NCBI GenBank assembly: GCA_003501565.1
Contig: DNPC01000185.1
Location: 1-7,053 of the forward strand
Direction: 5' to 3'
DNA from: Planctomycetaceae bacterium
Lineage (GTDB): Bacteria > Planctomycetota > Planctomycetia > Pirellulales > Pirellulaceae
DNA: 7,053 bases
The notes beneath the pieces were generated by a model that saw only the letters and a list, made by a program, of their open reading frames with translations, did no database searches and was not told the DNA's origin. Below are positions 5,940-7,053 of this stretch, piece after piece. Position 1 is the first letter of the stretch, and every line of letters begins with the position of its first letter. The position numbers and the translations under genes were made by a program.

Positions 5940-7053
5940 TTACATCTCAGACTTGAGATCAACCATTTGCTGACGCTCGGGGCGCTGCTTGTAGTACTCA
6001 TCCAGCGGATAGCAACCGCTTACAAGCCCGTTGCGAGGCGCGGTAGTGCAATCGCTAAAGGTCCGGCAAACCAGTTTTCGCGCCGGTGGTTTCCCAGCCA
6101 GACTGTCACGCGGAAGTGTTGGGTAGGATAACACCATGCGGCCCAGTCCCACGAAGTCCACCAGCCCTTTGGCAACACAGCTCTGGGCCACCAGCGGTAG
6201 GAACTCCTGGAGATACGTGTAGCCGGAACCAACAATAGGCAAGTCCGGGAACTGCTCCTTCATCTGCACGACAGCTCGAATTTGTCGGGCAACGCCAACC
6301 AAAGGATCTTCGGGTGGTTGATAACCGTCACTGGGCGGAAAAATCGCGGGCCGCTGAATGTGAGGGTTGTAATAGGGGCTACCACAAGTGAAATTCACCG
6401 CGCTAACACCGGCTTCAACCAGCATTTTGACCAACTGTATTGGTTCACTCAGATCGGATTCCGCCGGATTATCAGGCCGAAGCCCGAAACCGAACTTGTA
6501 CTCCGACTCGTCGCTTTCCATAGGTTGGCCAACATCTTCGCCCATTTCAAAGGGAAGCATATCGAAAAGGCTTAGCCGTACGCCGATCTCCAACCCTGGA
6601 CACTCCTCCTTCACACGACGGATTGCGGTAAGCAAGACGCGAGATCTTCCCTCTAAGTCTCCACCAAAGGGCCCAGTCCGCGTTCTGGCACTCAGCAGTT
6701 CGTGCAACAGGTAACCGTGACACGCTTTGATGTCGACAAAGTGAAAGCCAAGTTTTTGGGCTCGCTGCGCTGCTTCGACATAGGCATCGATCAGGTGATA
6801 GAGATCATCGTCAGTAATCACCACCGAATCATCGTCGGGGGCAATGTTGAACTTTCGATCGAGCAGCGGATGGTGATAGGCAATCAGTGGTTCCCAACGT
6901 TTGTGGTCGTTGGGTTTGCAAAAGCGCCCTGAATGAGTCAATTGCAGACCGACCATCAGATCATCGGTCGAATCGAATTCGGCGTGAGCGGTCTGCAGCC
7001 GTTCTAAAAGTGCAGCCAAGCCAGCTTCGTTTTCAGCAGTCGCGAGAGTTTGA
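5940..7053 (-). CDS. NADH:flavin oxidoreductase, Old Yellow Enzyme family, 3' part (runs off the right edge)
   Basis: The frame ends with TAA at 5942-5940 and stays open to the right edge, reading QTLATAENEAGLAALLERLQ at its start, so the N-terminus is missing. A TTG at 7019 is in frame but is very unlikely to be the true start, because the flavin-barrel N-terminus would be lost. OYE signatures in order are VGLQLTHSGRFCKP, YVEAAQRAQKLGFHFVDIKACHGYLLHELLSARTR split around the active site, FGGDLEGRSR, IGVRLS, and then IVGSGYTYLQEFLP with VDFVGLGRMVLSYP, the usual FMN-phosphate region. Family members are FMN-dependent TIM barrels that reduce activated alkenes or related substrates with NAD(P)H. 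The usual HGA[N/H] active-site motif reads KACH here (6714-6728 region). The C-terminus has C-x5-C-x11-C (codons at 6066-6068, 6048-6050 and 6012-6014), unlike the canonical 4Fe-4S motif of the larger 2,4-dienoyl-CoA reductase-like members. It converges on the operon and shows no functional link. The substrate is unknown. Confidence 0.9.
   Translation of the reverse strand, partial: QTLATAENEAGLAALLERLQTAHAEFDSTDDLMVGLQLTHSGRFCKPNDHKRWEPLIAYHHPLLDRKFNIAPDDDSVVITDDDLYHLIDAYVEAAQRAQKLGFHFVDIKACHGYLLHELLSARTRTGPFGGDLEGRSRVLLTAIRRVKEECPGLEIGVRLSLFDMLPFEMGEDVGQPMESDESEYKFGFGLRPDNPAESDLSEPIQLVKMLVEAGVSAVNFTCGSPYYNPHIQRPAIFPPSDGYQPPEDPLVGVARQIRAVVQMKEQFPDLPIVGSGYTYLQEFLPLVAQSCVAKGLVDFVGLGRMVLSYPTLPRDSLAGKPPARKLVCRTFSDCTTAPRNGLVSGCYPLDEYYKQRPERQQMVDLKSEM

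Noticed and set aside
6282..6932. Several plus-strand open frames over the flavin oxidoreductase
   Set aside because: They are antisense shadows of a well-supported gene and show no family motifs.
7017..7019. TTG as the start of the flavin oxidoreductase
   Set aside because: The frame stays open to the window edge and the family needs a longer N-terminal part of the barrel, so the gene is simply cut by the window.

Overview
The window looks like chromosomal DNA of a planctomycete, probably a Rhodopirellula/Pirellulales-like organism. This assignment is inferred from gene style, not from a marker gene. The signs are a LexA DNA-binding domain with a GYGPTVREI and PNGVMCHL signature, a run of large secreted proteins of poorly characterised families, start sites with weak or no Shine-Dalgarno sequence, and moderate G+C by eye. 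There is no rRNA, tRNA, CRISPR array, transposase or phage gene, and nothing that marks a mobile element.

Layout: (1) Positions 1-393, minus strand, hold the 5' part of a LexA-type SOS repressor gene that runs off the left edge. (2) Positions 394-777 form a divergent intergenic region with no convincing gene. It holds several inverted repeats and a candidate promoter/operator for lexA. (3) Positions 778-5862, plus strand, hold three tightly packed genes that look like one operon. They encode a secreted FG-GAP/VCBS-repeat (beta-propeller-like) protein, a secreted HtrA-like trypsin-fold serine protease without a PDZ domain, and a large acidic secreted protein of unrecognised function with an internal duplication. 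The first two genes overlap by an ATGA, and the second and third are one base apart. (4) Positions 5879-5925 form a strong hairpin between converging genes, probably a terminator. (5) Positions 5940-7053, minus strand, hold the 3' part of an Old Yellow Enzyme family NADH:flavin oxidoreductase gene that runs off the right edge.

All three operon proteins carry export signals, and their spacing implies coupled translation. They probably act together outside the cytoplasm, for example a protease with a repeat-protein partner and a third component. The sequence does not reveal a substrate. This trio is the best candidate here for an undescribed functional unit. The other leads are the LexA with an altered cleavage site and the OYE with non-canonical active-site and cysteine motifs.
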